Positions 60,917 through 64,000 of a DNA stretch of 64,000 nt are shown piece by piece (position 1 is the first letter of the stretch; each line of letters begins with the position of its first letter). Under the pieces are notes generated by a model. That model made no database searches. It was not told the DNA's origin and worked only from the letters and a program-made list of their open reading frames with translations. A program made the translations under genes and the position numbers. Source of the DNA: Amborella trichopoda (taxonomy: Eukaryota > Streptophyta > Magnoliopsida > Amborellales > Amborellaceae); NCBI RefSeq assembly GCF_000471905.2, contig NW_006498435.1, positions 382,583 through 446,582 on the forward strand, written 5' to 3'.

Positions 60917-62244
60917 TGTTGGAAGATATTTTTCATCATCATGGGGCCCCCGCTCAATAAAAGCCTAGCAAACAATGGAAATTCTAATAGTCTCAGAATA
61001 GCCTCAGAACTGGTCAAAATCTTCATGAGGACTCTCAAAAGCCTCCTGCCAAGTTTTGTCCCCATCTGACATGTATAAGACAGTCTAGACTGAGAAACAA
61101 TTCTGGCAAAATCGACCTCTAAGACCCTGACAGGGACCCCTATAACTAGAGCTATATTTTCAATATCTCAATTTGATGTGGAATCACCATCATTGGATCC
61201 GGCATGGTTAAGAACCCCCAGGGGTAAAATGTCAGCTTGAACGGACACTCCAAAAAGAAGTTATAAGCAAAAGAATGAAACAGGAGGAGCCACACACTAT
61301 TCCCATGTGGCCACCTTGAAACTCCACACCATTGAAGGGACAGTCACGAACAGTGACTTTCGATGCTCATATCTCGCCCGTCCCAAGTTGGATCGCGCCC
61401 AAATTTGGTGAGCATGTTCGTCTCGTCAAGACGAGCGTTTTGATTTGTGGCATGCCTCGCGACAACCCCTGAGAGCGAAGAAAAGCTAGAGAGAAGTTGC
61501 TGATACGTGAAGAAAGTGTAGGAAATTCAGCAGCATCATGCCTAGCTCGAGCGGCCAGATCATGCTGTTCGCTAGCCCGATCGACTCGAAGCCAATTCCA
61601 TTGCGTGCGTAAAGTCTCGGGCTATCTCTTACCCAAACCCCGTACATGTCTGCACATGAAGTCGATGAAGTGATTGAAAATTCTGTCGTCGAAATTCCAG
61701 ATTCCGGCCAAAATTCTAAGGTTGCAAAATCTTCATTCGGGCATGGAATCAAGCTCTGTTTGTTGCTCCGCGATTGTAATGGCATGCTCAATGTGATCCA
61801 GCGAAGAAATTATAGAAAAACATCAAAGAACGAGCACACTATTGATCCAAAATTTCTAGTCACATGATCGTGTACTAAAAACACGATCCATGGCTAAAAG
61901 TTGGTATCAAATCGATCGCCATGTCGAGCCCTATAAGAAAACAATCATCTTTCGATCAATCGGACATTAGAACAACCCCGGATCATCCATGAAAAACATG
62001 CACATTCTAGGGCAACACAATGACTGTTTTGAAATTTCGTAAGTTGTTTGGAAGGGGCAAATCTATCATTTTTCACCCTATTTTCTAATTTCTTTTAATT
62101 CAATTTAATCTTAATTTCCAACAATTAGGGTTATTTTGATCATTCACCCATGTTTGCGGTAAATTCTATATATACCACGTATCATCATTGTACACAAGAG
62201 AGGACTGAACCCTTCATAAAGAGAGTTTTTACTGAATAAAGTTT
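60917..62244 (+). repeat. Tat-family LTR 3 (partial)
   Basis: TGTTGGAAGA at 60,917 through TATA box (62,166) to AATAAAGTTT at 62,235-62,244, matching the first 1.36 kb of LTR 2. After AATAAAGTTT the sequence becomes that of the Tekay LTR family. Differences from LTR 2 are frequent, at a rough eye estimate one base in seven, pointing to an age of millions of years. Confidence 0.8.
62166..62241 (+). promoter_or_regulatory. TATA box and poly(A) signal in Tat LTR 3
   Basis: CTATATATACC at 62,166 and AATAAAG at 62,235, as in the two other LTRs. Confidence 0.65.
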
Positions 62245-62249
62245 ACAAT

Positions 62250-62330
62250 ATCGACAGTACAGCCAATATCGACAGTAAAGTTTACAATATCAACAGTAAA
62301 GTTTACAATATCAACAGTAAAGTTTACAAC
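62250..62330. repeat. 21-bp tandem repeat (AATATCAACAGTAAAGTTTAC)
   Basis: About four units directly at the junction with LTR 3. The unit contains TAAAGTTT, the same word that ends the recognisable LTR 3 sequence. Confidence 0.8.
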
Positions 62331-62589
62331 CCACTCTCTAGCCCTATTCATCAAGTCAAACACATATCTCAGATCAATCACATAACTCAGGTAATCATAT
62401 ATCTCAGGTCAATCTCACATCTCAAGTAATCACATAACAGTCATAATATCACAATATCCGACTACCAAAGGGTGACCCATTGCATAGTACCCATATAGAT
62501 CTGGGGGGTGGTGACACTCCCAAATATTCACATTCACATTCTGACTCCCGTCTTATCATGGGGAGTTAGGGAAAGATCTTCGCTGCCAG

Positions 62590-62950
62590 CACCATCATTC
62601 ACATAGTAGGTGCCCATTCACATATCACATAACTAGCATGGTAACATCATTCACATAGTAGGTTCTCATTCACATAACAAATGAGCAACACGGTACCATC
62701 ATTCACACAGTAGGTACCCATTCACATAACACATATGCTGCATGGTACCATCATTTACACAGTAGGTACCCATTCACATAATACATAAGCAGCATGATAC
62801 CATCATTCACACAGTAGGTATCCATTCACATAACACATAAGCTGTATGGTACCATCATTCACACAGTAGGTACCCATTCACATCACACATAAGCAACATG
62901 ATACCATCATTCACACAGTAGGTATCCATTCACATATCACATAATGACGA
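62590..62950. repeat. 52-bp tandem repeat (GGTACCATCATTCACACAGT-type)
   Basis: About seven units; GGTACCATC starts at 62,692 and 62,744, 52 bases apart, and the pattern continues in both directions. Units alternate between CAGCATG, CTGCATG and CAACATG variants. No such array is present in the left Tekay LTR, so it expanded in this copy only. Confidence 0.8.
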
Positions 62951-63099
62951 TATCAGTATCATGTCATGATAGTAGCAATATCACATTTTAGGTGTGACAC
63001 ATCACATTTTAACAGTATCACAATGACAATACTATAGTAACAGTGACATTATTTCAGTTAAACCACTCAATTTTCAGCCATTAAGTTAATGACATGCGC

Positions 63100-64000
63100 T
63101 TACCATTAAGGCCGTAATCATTGAACCATTTAGAGTTTGAAGATGGTTCTAAAACCAATTTTACATTAGACACACCTATCTTTCAAATGGGGGTATTTTG
63201 AAAAAAATTGGACCTTGTTTGACCCCTAAAAATTTAAAAAGAATGGAGATATTTCATCTAAAATCTGTTGTGCAGTGAAGGCAATGACACATCTTTAAAA
63301 GTTTACTCTATAAGAAATTCTAAAAAGTGCTCAACATGTGAATTTAAGATTACTCATGAACCGTTCAAATGACAGTGGTTTGGAAGAAAATAGACCCCTT
63401 TTGGTTAGTCAAAATCCTTGGTGATAGAGGCATAAATTCTGAGTTTTATAAAAGCGGTTCATAGTGACATATTATTACAATTAATCATATAACTCTCAAA
63501 TTAGGGAGAATTTTGAAAAATGATAAACATGTGATATCAATATTAATCAAAAATATTTCAAATGGTAGTGGTTTATAAGAAAAGAACCTCATTTTGTTGT
63601 TCAAAACCCTTGACATCAAAGACATCAGCGTTGTGTTTTTACCAAAACTGTCCATGGTGATCTACTAGCATGTTTTGAAGTATAATGTTTCATAAATAAA
63701 GAATCAGAGCAAGATGTAAACATGAACATTAAAATAGACTCATAAATATTTCCAATGGCGGTGATTTTGTGTCATTTGAACTCCAATTGCTTAGTGAAAC
63801 TCTCAGTACAATAGAAGTAATATTCTTGAAAATTGTCACAGTCTTCTAATAGTGATGTACATGAATAAAAATAGCCATATTTCTAAAATATCAAGAATTT
63901 TAGCTAGTCATAAGCACCAAACTCAAATTTGACTCATAGATCTTTTAAAAGGTGGTGATTTTAGGCCAATTAGATATCATTTTCTTAGTAAAAAGTTTAT
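63100..64000. repeat. Roughly 190-bp tandem repeat, right-hand copy
   Basis: An AGTGACAT-like landmark occurs at about 63,281, 63,471, 63,653 and 63,851 (spacing 190, 182 and 198), with the same internal phrase order as at 15,890-16,703. Confidence 0.6.

Larger units (their letters stand above)
45944..62244 (+). mobile_element. Tat B: second Tat element of the same family, beginning within Tat A pol
   Basis: LTR 45,944-48,732, primer-binding site, pre-gag frame, gag, protease region, RT, RNase H, extra RNase H and integrase to 55,967. A 3' region of about 4.9 kb then runs to a further family LTR at 60,917. Gene order and wording match Tat A throughout the shared part. The LTR starts in the middle of Tat A pol, so Tat B inserted into Tat A. 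Whether the LTR at 60,917 is its own 3' LTR is uncertain (see findings). Broken, several breaks. Five bases before the LTR are GCATC; no matching duplication was found on the right. Confidence 0.75.
62245..64000 (-). mobile_element. Part of a second Tekay-family LTR (runs off the window)
   Basis: The sequence follows the same order as the left Tekay LTR from about 15,040 on. A GTGACCCATTGCATAG block and a GGGGGGTGGTGACACTCCC block (62,465-62,520) come first, then AC/TA-rich tandem repeats, then the repeat of about 190 bp (63,100-64,000) with matching phrases such as ACATTAGAC and ATCTTTCAAATGGGG. Orientation is the same as the left LTR, so it could be the far LTR of the same insertion. The LTR ends are outside what is visible. 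Confidence 0.65.

Overview
This is nuclear DNA of a land plant, most likely an angiosperm with a repeat-rich genome. The evidence is one intron-containing host gene for the mitochondrial import subunit TIM22, plant-type L1 LINE and hAT debris, and a deep nest of Ty3/Gypsy LTR elements of plant-specific lineages (Tat and Tekay/Del). The species cannot be named from the sequence. There is no sign of bacterial or organellar DNA, no CRISPR array and no rRNA or intact tRNA gene.

Left third (1-14,302), host DNA. Position 1 is junk-like sequence running into a TC microsatellite. It is followed by an L1 endonuclease fragment (minus, 230-700), AT-rich decayed repeats (1,560-3,060), a CTCCCG-rich block, an L1 3' tail (plus, 3,930-4,450), long gene-free pyrimidine-rich and AT-rich stretches, a hAT transposase fragment (plus, 10,020-10,400) and exon-like segments of an unidentified gene (minus, 10,510-11,040). 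The clear host gene is TIM22 (minus, 11,954-12,959). It has three exons with clean splice sites, but I cannot find the last exon.

Right two thirds (14,303-64,000), one nest of LTR retroelement fossils. A minus-strand Tekay/Del element has a 3' LTR at 14,303-24,870, interrupted by a minus-strand Tat-related element (Element 1, 16,704-23,900). The Tekay coding region is visible at 24,871-25,980, where a plus-strand Tat element (Tat A) begins. The 5' LTR of Tat A is itself split by a second minus-strand Tat-related element (Element 2, 27,939-37,209), and its body runs to 45,943. There the 5' LTR of another copy of the same family (Tat B, 45,944-48,732) begins. The body of Tat B, gag to integrase plus a long repeat-rich 3' region, runs to 60,916 and is followed by a third LTR of the family (60,917-62,244). 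That LTR joins directly to sequence of the Tekay LTR family (62,245-64,000), possibly the far LTR of the same Tekay insertion. All these elements are broken and look old.

No previously undescribed gene system is evident. The signals most worth following are: (1) a pair of gag-bearing Tat-related elements without a recognisable reverse transcriptase, whose leaders carry repeated perfect GGGCGACAC/GTGTCGCCC hairpins; (2) a pre-gag reading frame kept alike in Tat A and Tat B; (3) a tandem repeat of about 190 bp inside the Tekay LTR; (4) the Tat B 3' region as a source of tandem repeats; (5) the missing last exon of TIM22; and (6) sequence that decays into nonsense beside a GA/TC repeat at the gap and at the window start, which is probably an assembly artefact.
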